A stretch of 64,000 nucleotides of DNA from Paenibacillus agaridevorans. GTDB lineage: Bacteria > Bacillota > Bacilli > Paenibacillales > Paenibacillaceae. The notes under the pieces are model-generated. The model did no database searches. It saw only the letters and a program-made list of their open reading frames with translations, and had not been told where the DNA came from. Where the stretch lies: positions 58,561-122,560 of the forward strand of contig NZ_BDQX01000011.1 in NCBI RefSeq assembly GCF_003112455.1, in the 5' to 3' direction. The position numbers and the translations under genes are program-made. Of this stretch, positions 1-8,051 are shown piece by piece. Within the stretch, counting starts at the first letter, position 1, and the number at the start of each line of letters is the position of its first letter.

Positions 1-723
1 TGGGCGGACTCCTTATTGAACGATTCGCGCATCAGCAATAATATTAACTTTCTGAGTTACCACTACTATCGGCAAAACCCTGACGGGGAGCCACAGGTGA
101 CCTCTTGGCGCAATGTGGCGGTCGCACATGGCAAACCGGATATGCCCATCTTCGTAACGGAGTGGAACTATAGCCCCTCGTATACGAAGATTCCGATGAA
201 CAACGAATCTGTTGATGCGATTCCCTATTTAGCCCAACGATTAAGCGATTTTATTAATGCTCGCGCCAACGGCAACGGTTACTTTGCTTTCAACAAAGGC
301 ACGCCAGGAACTGACGACTTTTTCTCGCTATATGCTGACGGAACCTTGACCCCGAAAATGACGGTCTATCGTTTAATGTCCAAACAGCTTGGGCTAGGGG
401 ACGGAGATTTCGCTTTAAAAGGATTGTCATGGTTGAATGGCAGCGCTACTGTTCTCGGTGGGGCGGCAATCAATGCCAGCGGGAATCCGGTAGCTTGGAT
501 CGTTAATACTTCAGGAAATGGAGACAACGCGAACGTCACCTTTAGCGGATTAACTCCGGGAGTACAATATCAAGCGGATTTGTATGAAGCAAGCCGTTGG
601 CAATTTGCCTCCGCTATTCGACAGTCCTTTACATTCACGGCGACAAGCGGGAGCGGCAGCATCAGCTTTTGGTTACCTTATAAGTGCGCAGTGGGCATTA
701 AGCTTACCCCTATAGTTCCCTAA
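1..723 (+). CDS. Glycoside hydrolase C-terminal part (GH39-like, clan A), 5' end outside window
   Basis: The frame is already open at base 1 (it starts W-A-D-S-L-L-N), so only the last ~240 residues are present; a TTG at 16 is in frame but need not be the start. The segment VTEWNYSP (Glu codon at 160-162) follows a beta-strand-like stretch and matches the place of the catalytic nucleophile in clan-A TIM-barrel glycosidases such as GH39. Downstream lies a beta-rich tail (about nt 400-720) typical of the small beta-sandwich that packs against GH39 barrels. Substrate cannot be told from the tail; beta-xylosidase-like activity is an inference. It ends 40 bp before the esterase-like gene on the same strand, suggesting one transcription unit for hemicellulose side-chain and backbone cleavage. 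Other clan-A families with the same fold are possible. Confidence 0.6.
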   Translation, partial: WADSLLNDSRISNNINFLSYHYYRQNPDGEPQVTSWRNVAVAHGKPDMPIFVTEWNYSPSYTKIPMNNESVDAIPYLAQRLSDFINARANGNGYFAFNKGTPGTDDFFSLYADGTLTPKMTVYRLMSKQLGLGDGDFALKGLSWLNGSATVLGGAAINASGNPVAWIVNTSGNGDNANVTFSGLTPGVQYQADLYEASRWQFASAIRQSFTFTATSGSGSISFWLPYKCAVGIKLTPIVP

Positions 724-763
724 ACGCTACAGATAGAAGGCAATTTGTGAAGAGGTGAAGTAT

Positions 764-1552
764 TTGGTTGTAGAGATTTGGCAGGGAGGAGCTCCTTACG
801 CACAGGGAGATCAAACAGAAGATTGCCCACGGCTGATTCCATATCTATTAAAAGGGAAGGAGCCTGTTGGAGCCCTTATCATTTGTCCGGGCGGCGGCTA
901 CGAATCGAGGGCGGATTATGAGGGAGGCCCGATTGCGGAATGGCTCAACAGCATCGGGATCGCGGCGTTCGTGCTGCATTATCGCGTCTCTCCTTATCGA
1001 TATCCGGTACCGCTTCTTGATGCGCAGCGTGCGATTCGGCTAGTACGCCACCGTGCTAGCGAATGGGGAGTCGATCCAGCCCGTGTCGGCATTCTCGGCT
1101 TTTCCGCCGGCGGCCATCTTGCCTCAACAGCGGGGACTCATTACGACAACGGAGACAAGCAATCCAGCGATCCGATCGAACGAATGAGCTGCAGGCCGGA
1201 TCTTATGGTTCTGTGCTACCCGGTCATCACGTTTGGTGAGTTTGCTAACAGGGGGTCGCGTGCAAATCTGCTAGGGAGTAACGATACTCCCGAATGGAGA
1301 GATTACTTGTCAAACGAAAAACACATCGACACCAAAACCCCGCCAGCTTTTCTGTGGCATACGGCAGACGATAAGGTTGTCCGCGTGGAAAATGTCCTGC
1401 TGTTTGCAATGGCATTAAGCCGGCATAACGTGCCTTACGACCTGCATATATACGAATCTGGCCGTCACGGCCTCGGCTTGGCTTTACATGAGCAAGAAAC
1501 AAGAACGTGGACGGGGCTGTGCGAGAAATGGCTGCGCAAGCGCGGATTCTAA
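764..1552 (+). CDS. Alpha/beta hydrolase, acetyl-xylan-esterase/BD-FAE-like
   Basis: A 262-residue serine hydrolase of the alpha/beta fold. Visible motifs: CPGGGY (oxyanion-hole loop), GFSAGGH (nucleophile elbow with catalytic Ser), HTADDKVV (catalytic Asp loop) and ESGRHGL (catalytic His). This set is typical of the small intracellular esterases that deacetylate xylo-oligosaccharides (Axe/BD-FAE type). There is no signal peptide, so it should act in the cytosol on imported fragments. A GTG at 755 lies in the same frame, but GAGGTGA at 752-758 is well spaced for TTG at 764, which I chose. It directly follows a glycosidase gene and is closed by a strong terminator. The family is secure; the natural substrate is inferred. 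Confidence 0.8.
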   Translation: MVVEIWQGGAPYAQGDQTEDCPRLIPYLLKGKEPVGALIICPGGGYESRADYEGGPIAEWLNSIGIAAFVLHYRVSPYRYPVPLLDAQRAIRLVRHRASEWGVDPARVGILGFSAGGHLASTAGTHYDNGDKQSSDPIERMSCRPDLMVLCYPVITFGEFANRGSRANLLGSNDTPEWRDYLSNEKHIDTKTPPAFLWHTADDKVVRVENVLLFAMALSRHNVPYDLHIYESGRHGLGLALHEQETRTWTGLCEKWLRKRGF

Positions 1553-1577
1553 ACGCTCGGCAGCAGCAAAACGGCAT

Positions 1578-1616
1578 GAAAGACCACCTTACCGAGCAAA
1601 TCGGAGGTGGTCTTTT
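1578..1616 (+). terminator. Rho-independent terminator after esterase gene
   Basis: AAGACCACCT pairs with AGGTGGTCTT around a short loop, with CCGA/TCGG inside the loop adding to the stem; TCTTTTC follows. It lies 25 bp after the esterase stop and separates that unit from the regulator remnant. Confidence 0.8.
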
Positions 1617-1721
1617 CATTGCGTTATTTGCGTTGGACACCAGCTTACCCGGCATTGACGCAATCCCTTGTATCTCCTTGTTTGCCATATTATTTTAGTT
1701 ATACATGGAAGGGGACGTTTT

Positions 1722-3430
1722 ATGAAATGGATGGATAAGGGTCGCCGAAGGAGCGTCTTCAAAACATTTCTTATTTCCTATATCGTTATTTTGCTTTTTC
1801 CGCTTTGTATCGGGGCATACATTTTCCAGCGGGTAGAGAATACAATGATCATCAATGAAAATAAGGCCAACTTGGGGCTATTGGAGCAGGTCAAGCTCGT
1901 TACCGAGAATCGCTTCAACGAAGTGGATAAGATCGCCTTGCAGTTCGCAAGCGACCCTAAGCTGCAATGGTCATTAAATCATATAGACGAAGAGTACGCC
2001 AAAAATCAAATCAATCTTCTGGAAATTATGAACAGTATTCGTAGTGTTACAAATACGAACAGCTTTATCAGCCACTTTTTTGTTTATTTCAAAAACACGG
2101 ACTCTATCTTGACGTCGACAGGTAAAGCAGATTCGAACATGTATTTCGACGATATATTCCGGTTTTCAGGGAAAAGCACGGAGGAAGTCAAGAGGGAACT
2201 GTTTACCGGCGATCATCTTAGAACTTATTTGCCTTCTGCCGAGGTCAGGGAGAAAGAGAAAACCAGCACGGTCATTACGTATATTCAATCGCTTCCGATC
2301 GGGGAAACATCCAATATATCGGGTTATTTGGTCATGCTGATCAACGAGCAGGAGATTGACCAACTGATCGAGCAGATAGAGAAACTGTACCACAGTGATA
2401 TATACATCGTGGATGAACATCAACAAATTATTATGTCAACGTCCAAAGAGAACGAGTTGAATAAAGCAACCATTCCATTGATTAACTTGGAAAGCGGTTA
2501 CAGCTTATTCCGTCAAAATAATGAATCGATGATTCTGAGTCATACGACGGATAACAACGGGTGGAAGTATATATCGGTCTTGCCGAAGAAAGTCGTATTG
2601 AAGCAAATTATCATGTTGAAGAACTGGGCGTTATCACTCATTCTTCTGCTGCTGTTTGTGGGCATCATTATTTCCATCGTGTTGGCAAGGCGCAATTATA
2701 ATCCCATTCGCGAGGTGGTCAAAACGATTATGGAGGAAAAAAATTACACAAAAAATCTCGCCATTAACGAGTTTGATTTTATTAAGCAAGCGATCTCCCG
2801 CGCTACAGTTCATGGGCGTACATTTTAAGAAGGATTATTTTAGCGTTCATATTATTGAAATCGATGATTGCAGCCAGTTCGTTGCGGACTATACATAGCG
2901 GGAGTGGGCGTTAGTCAGATTCATTCTCTCCAATTTAAGTCGAGAATTGATTGGTGAAGAGGGCTACGTGGTAGAGATGGATCGCAATCGTCTGGGCATA
3001 CTTTTCAATGTTTCCGCTCCTGACGATCAAACCTTGGCCGACCGCCATACATTCGTCAGAAATTTGAAGAATTATCAACCATGATTTTTTATGTAAAATA
3101 CCGAGGAGTCCGCCGGCGCGTCAAGAACCGCAGATCGATGCGCCTTCTGATTACGGCGCTGAACGGATGATGAGGCATGCATTGGAGTATATCGAGGAGA
3201 ACGTTAGCGATCCGCGGGAATACCGGGAACGCTTGGTTCCGTCGGCACAGGATAAAAGCTTTCGATAAGCGGGAGTTTGAGTTTTTTCATTGCAGCGGCG
3301 AAGAGACGTTTGACACCTATCTTGCCGAGCGGAGAGCATGGTCATCTCTCAGATGGCAGAATTGGCTGCCAGGAGCAACAACTGTAAACAAAATCTCGGC
3401 TTATGGGCCGCCTCAACAAATCAACAAGTG
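1722..3430 (+). pseudogene. Decayed YesS-type AraC-family regulator
   Basis: ATG at 1722 has GGAAGGGG upstream. The first ~365 codons encode a cytoplasmic start, a membrane segment (FLISYIVILLFPLCIGAYIF), an extracellular sensor of the dCache kind and a second membrane segment near nt 2615-2685. This matches the front half of the intact regulators at 40673 and 56868. The frame then breaks near nt 2790-2820 and stops at 2828. Another frame continues the homologous text (MGVHFKKDYFSVHIIEID), meets an in-frame TAG at 2896-2898, continues as FILSNLSRELIGEEGYVV and stops at TGA near 3084. A scrap resembling the start of the AraC helix-turn-helix region (ALEYIEENVSDP) lies near 3180-3220, and no complete DNA-binding domain follows. 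At least one frameshift, one nonsense codon and C-terminal erosion make it non-functional as a regulator. The 3' border is approximate. Confidence 0.8.
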
Positions 3431-3544
3431 AAGCGCGTGTATGGCTTTATGGCATGGTAAGGTTTTGGTCTTTATTATTACTCGAATCTGGAGTATAATT
3501 TAAACAAGAAAGTTGTATCGAGGCAAAAAAATTGGATAAAGAAA

Positions 3545-3565
3545 AAACGAGAATCATTCTCGTTT
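3545..3565. promoter_or_regulatory. Fur/PerR-like operator before the P1B-4 ATPase
   Basis: A perfect 21-bp palindrome: left arm AAACGAGAAT, central C, right arm its exact reverse complement. The core GAGAATnATTCTC has the 6-1-6/7-1-7 layout of Fur-family operators, and its inner AGAATnATTCT agrees with the PerR box type. A weak promoter (TTGTAT 3513-3518, GATAAA 3535-3540) would start transcription inside it. A lone TATAAT at 3494-3499 has no good -35. The regulator identity is inferred from this motif and from the known PerR/Fur control of the B. subtilis homologue pfeT. Confidence 0.65.
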
Positions 3566-3597
3566 CACATGCTGCTCCTTAATTGGAGCAGCATGTG
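3566..3597 (+). terminator. Leader hairpin, terminator-like, upstream of P1B-4 ATPase
   Basis: CACATGCTGCTCC and GGAGCAGCATGTG form a perfect 13-bp stem with a TTAATT loop, followed by CTGTTTTAAGG. It stands between the operator and the ribosome site (AAGGGG 3605-3610). It could be a terminator for transcripts from upstream, or a leader hairpin that attenuates the ATPase mRNA. The T-run is short, so termination strength is uncertain. Confidence 0.5.
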
Positions 3598-3617
3598 CTG
3601 TTTTAAGGGGTGCTGTA

Positions 3618-5588
3618 ATGGAATTCATTCTCAAAGAGGAGGAGAAAATGGTCATGAGCTCAATCTTTCATAATCGTTGGTTGCGTCGATACGGGGAAGG
3701 TTTGGCGGCACTAACGAGCGGAATTTTTATCGCGGCTGCATGTGGGATCGAAAGTACCTCCTATCTGTGGGCGGTCATCTTCTATTCGATCGCATTCGCT
3801 GTCGGAGGATTTGTAAAAGCGAAAGAAGGCTTGCAAACGTTAATTGTAGAACGCGATCTGGACGTCAATCTGCTGATGATCGTTGCGGCGATTGGGGCGG
3901 CCAGCATCGGGTATTGGACAGAAGGCGCGGTGCTAATTTTTATTTTTTCGCTTAGCGGCGCTTTGGAGAGCTACACGATGGAGCGCAGCAGTCGCGACAT
4001 CTCCTCGCTGATGGATTTAAAACCGGAGACAGGTATAAGGATTATAGACGGGATTGAGACGGTTGTTGCGATTGAAGCGTTGAAGATCGGAGATATCGTC
4101 GTGGTCAAACCCGGAGAACGTGTTCCGGCTGACGGCGTTGTGCTGGAAGGATCGTCGGACGTCAACCAATCCTCTATTACCGGCGAATCGGTTCCGGTCG
4201 ATAAAAGCGCGGGGGATGACGTGTTTGCCGGAACGCTGAACGGTCAAGGAGCTTTGTTCGTTCAAGTCAATCAACTTAGCGAAACGACATTGTTTGCGAA
4301 GATCATTCGCCTTGTGCAGGAAGCGCAAAGTGAAAAGCCGGCATCGCAACGCTTCATGGAACGATTTGAACGTGTTTATGCCAGGGTTGTCATTTTGATC
4401 TCCTTGCTTCTCATTGCGGTTCCGCCCCTTTTTTTTCGTTTGCCGTGGGAGGAAACTTTGTATAAAGCGATGGTTTTTTTGGTTGTCGCTTCGCCTTGCG
4501 CACTCGTTGCTTCCATTATGCCCGCCATGCTTTCGGCCATATCCAGCAGCGCAAGGAAAGGGCTTCTTTTTAAGGGAGGAGCGCACTTGGAAAACCTCGC
4601 CCGAGTTAAGGCTGTTGCTTTTGACAAGACGGGGACGCTGACAGCGGGAAAACCGATAGTCACCGATGTGACTGCTTTCCGGGGATATGACGAATCAGGA
4701 GTGCTGCGAATAGCCGCATCGTTGGAAAGTTTGTCCGGGCATCCGTTAGCCAAAGCTATTGTGCAAGAAGCTCAGAAACAGGGGGAGGTGTTCGAACGAC
4801 CTACAGAATTTCAAACGTTGACAGGTTGGGGAATTCAGGCTCAATGGAATGGCGAAATGTGGAAAATAGGGAAGCCTTCTTTTCTAAACGATTCATTTCG
4901 GACTGAGGAATTATCGGCCGTCATTGACCAGTTGGAAAGCGAAGGAAAGACAGTGACGGTCTTGCACAATTCGCAGGGAGCCGCAGGCGTGATCGCTTTG
5001 CGCGACGACATCCGCCCCGAGGCCAGGCAGGCAATCGCCATGCTGCGGAAAATGGGCGTTCAAGTTGCGATGTTGACTGGCGATCAAGCGCAAACCGCGC
5101 AGGCGATTGCGAACGAACTGGGGATCGATCGGGTATATACTGAATTGTTACCGGGAGATAAGGTGTATAGGATTAACGAGTTGAAGCAAACGTTCGGTTA
5201 TGTCGCCATGGTTGGCGATGGCGTTAACGACGCGCCTGCATTGGCTACCGCAACCGTAGGAATTGCGATGGGAGCGGCGGGAAGCGATGTCGCGCTTGAA
5301 ACGGCCGATCTTGTGCTGATGAATGACGATACGACCAAAATCGCCGATGCGATCGCGCTAGGCAAAAGAACGTCTGCTATCATTAAACAAAATATCGGAT
5401 TTGCGTTGACGATTATGATTCTGTTGATTACGGCCAATTTTATTCAAGGGATATCGCTTCCGTTTGGCGTGATTGGGCATGAGGGAAGTACGATTTTGGT
5501 CATCCTCAACGGTTTGAGGCTGTTGGTACAGCGCGACGCTAACCGAACCAGTCAATCAGACTCACCATCAGCAGGAGTCCAAAGATAA
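3618..5588 (+). CDS. pfeT: P1B-4-type metal-efflux ATPase (PfeT/ZosA-like)
   Basis: A 656-residue heavy-metal P-type ATPase that should export a divalent metal from the cytosol with ATP. Seen: actuator loop ITGESVP, membrane metal site S292-P293-C294 (SPC rather than CPC), phosphorylation site DKTGTLT with Asp336, the GHPLA nucleotide motif, MVGDGVNDAP hinge, and H621-E622-G623-S624 in the last membrane segment. SPC plus HEG(S/T) is the signature of subgroup P1B-4, whose B. subtilis member PfeT exports Fe(II) (Co is also moved by relatives). There is no N-terminal HMA metal-binding domain, as usual for this subgroup. ATG 3618 has AAGGGG seven bases upstream; ATG 3648 is an alternative. The Fur/PerR-like box upstream supports a role in iron/peroxide stress. 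About 17 residues after RLL are unlike the compact tail of relatives. Confidence 0.87.
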   Translation: MEFILKEEEKMVMSSIFHNRWLRRYGEGLAALTSGIFIAAACGIESTSYLWAVIFYSIAFAVGGFVKAKEGLQTLIVERDLDVNLLMIVAAIGAASIGYWTEGAVLIFIFSLSGALESYTMERSSRDISSLMDLKPETGIRIIDGIETVVAIEALKIGDIVVVKPGERVPADGVVLEGSSDVNQSSITGESVPVDKSAGDDVFAGTLNGQGALFVQVNQLSETTLFAKIIRLVQEAQSEKPASQRFMERFERVYARVVILISLLLIAVPPLFFRLPWEETLYKAMVFLVVASPCALVASIMPAMLSAISSSARKGLLFKGGAHLENLARVKAVAFDKTGTLTAGKPIVTDVTAFRGYDESGVLRIAASLESLSGHPLAKAIVQEAQKQGEVFERPTEFQTLTGWGIQAQWNGEMWKIGKPSFLNDSFRTEELSAVIDQLESEGKTVTVLHNSQGAAGVIALRDDIRPEARQAIAMLRKMGVQVAMLTGDQAQTAQAIANELGIDRVYTELLPGDKVYRINELKQTFGYVAMVGDGVNDAPALATATVGIAMGAAGSDVALETADLVLMNDDTTKIADAIALGKRTSAIIKQNIGFALTIMILLITANFIQGISLPFGVIGHEGSTILVILNGLRLLVQRDANRTSQSDSPSAGVQR

Positions 5589-5658
5589 ACGAAAACGCGG
5601 CCGCTTTTTCGTATCCGTTCCATCTGATTATTTGCAGCGCTCTTCGCCGCTCACTTCC
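5539..5658 (-). other. Antisense open fragment resembling a membrane-protein tail
   Basis: On the minus strand, codons from 5658 down to the stop at 5539-5541 read as basic residues followed by a hydrophobic segment (AAAFSFIFGLLLMVSLIDWF). No start codon with a ribosome site is visible and an in-frame stop lies just upstream. It overlaps the unusual tail of the ATPase gene. It may be the 3' scrap of a lost convergent membrane-protein gene, or chance. The rest of 5589-5845 holds only a small plus-strand open frame (5632-5823) without support. Confidence 0.2.
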
Positions 5659-5821
5659 TTAGACAAAAGGAGAGCGGCGTTGATTGCGATCTATATTTTG
5701 CCGACTTTGCTGTTCAGCGCGCATTATGGTCAGACCATTAGCACTATGCCGAATCATCCATGTCGATTGCCATGCGACCATCAATTTATATTGACATCAG
5801 AGCTCATGGGTGAAAAGCTCT

Positions 5822-5847
5822 AAGCCAGCTTAACTGGTTGCTTTTTT
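5822..5847 (+). terminator. Terminator-like hairpin between convergent genes
   Basis: AGCCAG and CTGGTT (one G-T pair) around CTTAA, then GCTTTTTT. It is oriented to stop plus-strand transcripts coming from the ATPase gene, and its T-run touches the stop codon of the convergent yitT-like gene. Confidence 0.55.
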
Positions 5848-6688
5848 ATTTGGACAGCTTCATGAAACCTTCGCCGAACACATCTCTAACATCATGAATC
5901 GTTAGGAAGGCATCCTCATCGGTAGCCTTTACTATCTTTTTCAGATTGGGGAGCTCTTGTTTCGTAATGACGATATATAGAACTTCTTTCGCTTCTTTAG
6001 AATAGTAGCCTTTTCCTTGAAGCACGGTAACGCCCCTGTCCATTTCAAGCGTCACTCGCTCGGCAATTTGATCCTGATGAATGGAAATAATGGTAACTGC
6101 TTTTTTCGGATTAAGCCCTTCAATAATGAAGTCCATCACTTTAGTTGCAACGTAAAGCATAATAATGGTGAGCATCAAGCGCTCCGCCCCAATAATAAAA
6201 TAGGAGGAAAAAACAACAATTAAATCGAAAAACAGCAGAGCATAACTAATATTCCAGTCTAAGTATTTATTCGCGATACGGGCAAGAATGGTAGTTCCCG
6301 CCGTACTTCCGCCAACTTGGATAATGATCCCGATGCCGATGCCTGTCAATACCCCGCCAAATATAGCATTGACGATCATTTCGTTTGAAGCAATGCTCCA
6401 ATCCCTCGTCAAATGAAGAAACAAGGAATTGAACAATACTGCAATAATCGTATAAACAATTAACTGTCTGTCCAAAAATCGGTATCCGAATAGGAGCAAC
6501 AGGGCATTTATAATCAAGTTCATCAAACCTGGCGACCACTGGAACAAATAATATAAAATGATCGTTACTCCGGTTACGCCGCCTTCGCCGAGCTCATTGG
6601 GAATAATAAACACATTGACGGCTAGCGCAAATAAAAAAGAGCCTAACATCAAAATCAACAGATCGCGACTTAATTTCTTCAGTTGCAT
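5846..6688 (-). CDS. YitT family membrane protein (DUF161 plus DUF2179)
   Basis: 280 residues with about five or six membrane segments in the first ~200 residues, and a soluble C-terminal domain (VTIISIHQDQIAERV onward) of DUF2179/DUF2179-like fold that typically ends this family. The N-terminal half carries typical YitT motifs (NVFIIPNELGEGGVTG and QVGGSTAGTTILA). Bacillus and Paenibacillus genomes carry many paralogues; their molecular role is not established, so none is claimed. ATG at 6688 is preceded by a clear promoter. It is a single-gene unit, divergent from the DUF418 gene. Confidence 0.85.
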   Translation of the reverse strand: MQLKKLSRDLLILMLGSFLFALAVNVFIIPNELGEGGVTGVTIILYYLFQWSPGLMNLIINALLLLFGYRFLDRQLIVYTIIAVLFNSLFLHLTRDWSIASNEMIVNAIFGGVLTGIGIGIIIQVGGSTAGTTILARIANKYLDWNISYALLFFDLIVVFSSYFIIGAERLMLTIIMLYVATKVMDFIIEGLNPKKAVTIISIHQDQIAERVTLEMDRGVTVLQGKGYYSKEAKEVLYIVITKQELPNLKKIVKATDEDAFLTIHDVRDVFGEGFMKLSK

Positions 6689-6726
6689 GGTATCATCACT
6701 TTCATGGAATGTGGTCTAATTTTATC

Positions 6727-6755
6727 ATTATAGTGGAGTGTAAAATGTTGTGCAA
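6727..6755 (-). promoter_or_regulatory. SigA-type promoter of the yitT-like gene
   Basis: On the minus strand TTGCAC (6755-6750), a 17-base spacer, then TATAAT (6732-6727). Transcription would begin near 6720, about 30 bases before the ATG. Confidence 0.65.
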
Positions 6756-6771
6756 ATGATTAGTAAGCGTT

Positions 6772-6814
6772 ATGACACTGTCATATTAATTTGCTGATTG
6801 CTGTGAATATTCAC
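6772..6814. promoter_or_regulatory. Two small palindromes in the divergent intergenic region
   Basis: ATGACACTGTCAT (6772-6784) and GTGAATATTCAC (6803-6814) are perfect inverted repeats between the yitT-like gene and the DUF418 gene. They could be operator sites for the DUF418 operon; no promoter hexamers were confidently placed around them. Binding partner unknown. Confidence 0.3.
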
Positions 6815-6870
6815 TGGTTGAGTCCGGATATATGATAAAGGCAACGTATGGGTGCGAAAGGATGATAACT

Positions 6871-8019
6871 GTGAAGGAAGCGGCTGGCAGATTAAGGCTG
6901 TTGGACATTTTGCGAGGATTTGCTGTGCTCGGAACATTAGGCACGAATATATGGTTGTTTGCCCATCTAGGTGACGTGAATTATATGTTTACTTTTACTA
7001 ATACAGAATGGTGGAGCTCTATTCAGGACTTTGTTAGAGTGTTTATCCTCTTTCTTGTTAATGGAAAGCTGCTTGGGCTGCTTACCATTATGTTCGGGGT
7101 AGGACTGGAGATGAAGTATCGGCAGGCATTGAGAAAAGGACATGCGTGGCCTGGCATGTATATATGGACTTCCCTTATTTTATTGGCGGAGGGGTTTATT
7201 CATTTTACACTTGTCATGGAGTACGATATTCTGATGAGCTACGGCATAACCGCGATTTTGGCTGCATTTATCGTGAAGAATGGTGACAAGGCGATTAATT
7301 TGGCCATGAAAATAGTGGGTGGCTTGCATGGAACCGTTATGCTGCTTATTCTATTTTACTTCGTAACTCTTGCGTTTTCTGGCGCTCATTTTTCCATGGG
7401 GGACATGAAGGAGACCGTGTTATTATATAGGGAAGGCAATTGGCAAGAACAGGCGGCTAACAGGCTTGCGAATTTTCTGCCGCTGCGCTCCGAGGCGATT
7501 CTTGTCATTCCTATGAATCTGTTTTTGTTCCTGCTAGGGATCCGTCTGATGAGGTCGGGCGTGTTTGCTATGGATGAGCGGGGGCGACGGCATCGGCGAA
7601 AGCTTCTTCGCATCGGTCTTTATGCGGGTATTCCGCTTAATTTGCTGATTTTTGTGCCGGGCGGATATTTTGATTTGCCCATCCGGTATTTGTTTGCGCC
7701 GCTAATGTCGCTTGCCTATCTAGGATTGATTGCGAAGCTGTATGAGATGTACTCGCAATGGTGGTTGTGGAGCAAGTTTGAAGCGGTAGGTAAAATGTCG
7801 TTAAGCTGCTATGTGATGCAAAATGTCATGAGTGCCGTCATTTTCTACGGATGGGGGTTCGGACTAGGCGGCAAGGTGAATTCCGCTGCGATTGCCGGTT
7901 TATGGATTGCCGTAAGCTGCATTCAGATTCTTTTTGCAACTCTGTGGCTGAAGCGATTCAGGCTGGGTCCTATGGAATCCGCGAGAAGGTTCGCTTCCGG
8001 TCTGATAAGCAAGTCATAA
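6871..8019 (+). CDS. DUF418 family membrane protein
   Basis: About 382 residues. The start region RLRLLDILRGFAVLGTLGTN is the hallmark of DUF418/YeiB-like proteins, and the C-terminal half (AVGKMSLSCYVMQNVM with several membrane helices) is the DUF418 domain itself. Eight or more hydrophobic segments place it in the membrane. ATGs at 6832 and 6862 share the frame, but AAAGGA at 6857-6862 is best spaced for GTG at 6871, which I chose. It is 32 bases from the histidine kinase gene on the same strand, so it likely forms an operon with the two-component pair and may be a partner or target of it. The family's biochemical role is unknown. Confidence 0.8.
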   Translation: MKEAAGRLRLLDILRGFAVLGTLGTNIWLFAHLGDVNYMFTFTNTEWWSSIQDFVRVFILFLVNGKLLGLLTIMFGVGLEMKYRQALRKGHAWPGMYIWTSLILLAEGFIHFTLVMEYDILMSYGITAILAAFIVKNGDKAINLAMKIVGGLHGTVMLLILFYFVTLAFSGAHFSMGDMKETVLLYREGNWQEQAANRLANFLPLRSEAILVIPMNLFLFLLGIRLMRSGVFAMDERGRRHRRKLLRIGLYAGIPLNLLIFVPGGYFDLPIRYLFAPLMSLAYLGLIAKLYEMYSQWWLWSKFEAVGKMSLSCYVMQNVMSAVIFYGWGFGLGGKVNSAAIAGLWIAVSCIQILFATLWLKRFRLGPMESARRFASGLISKS

Positions 8020-8051
8020 TCGGAACTAATAATGGAATAGGTGGGTTTGTT

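Noticed and set aside
3177..3431. 84-codon open frame in the regulator remnant
   Set aside because: It mixes frames of the eroded AraC domain and has no ribosome site; treated as part of the pseudogene.
4017..4586. 189-codon minus-strand frame inside the ATPase gene
   Set aside because: Composition follows the codon pattern of the sense gene; no motif or ribosome site, so it is a shadow.
5632..5823. 63-codon plus-strand open frame after the ATPase gene
   Set aside because: No ribosome site, no recognisable motif, and it lies across a likely gene remnant.
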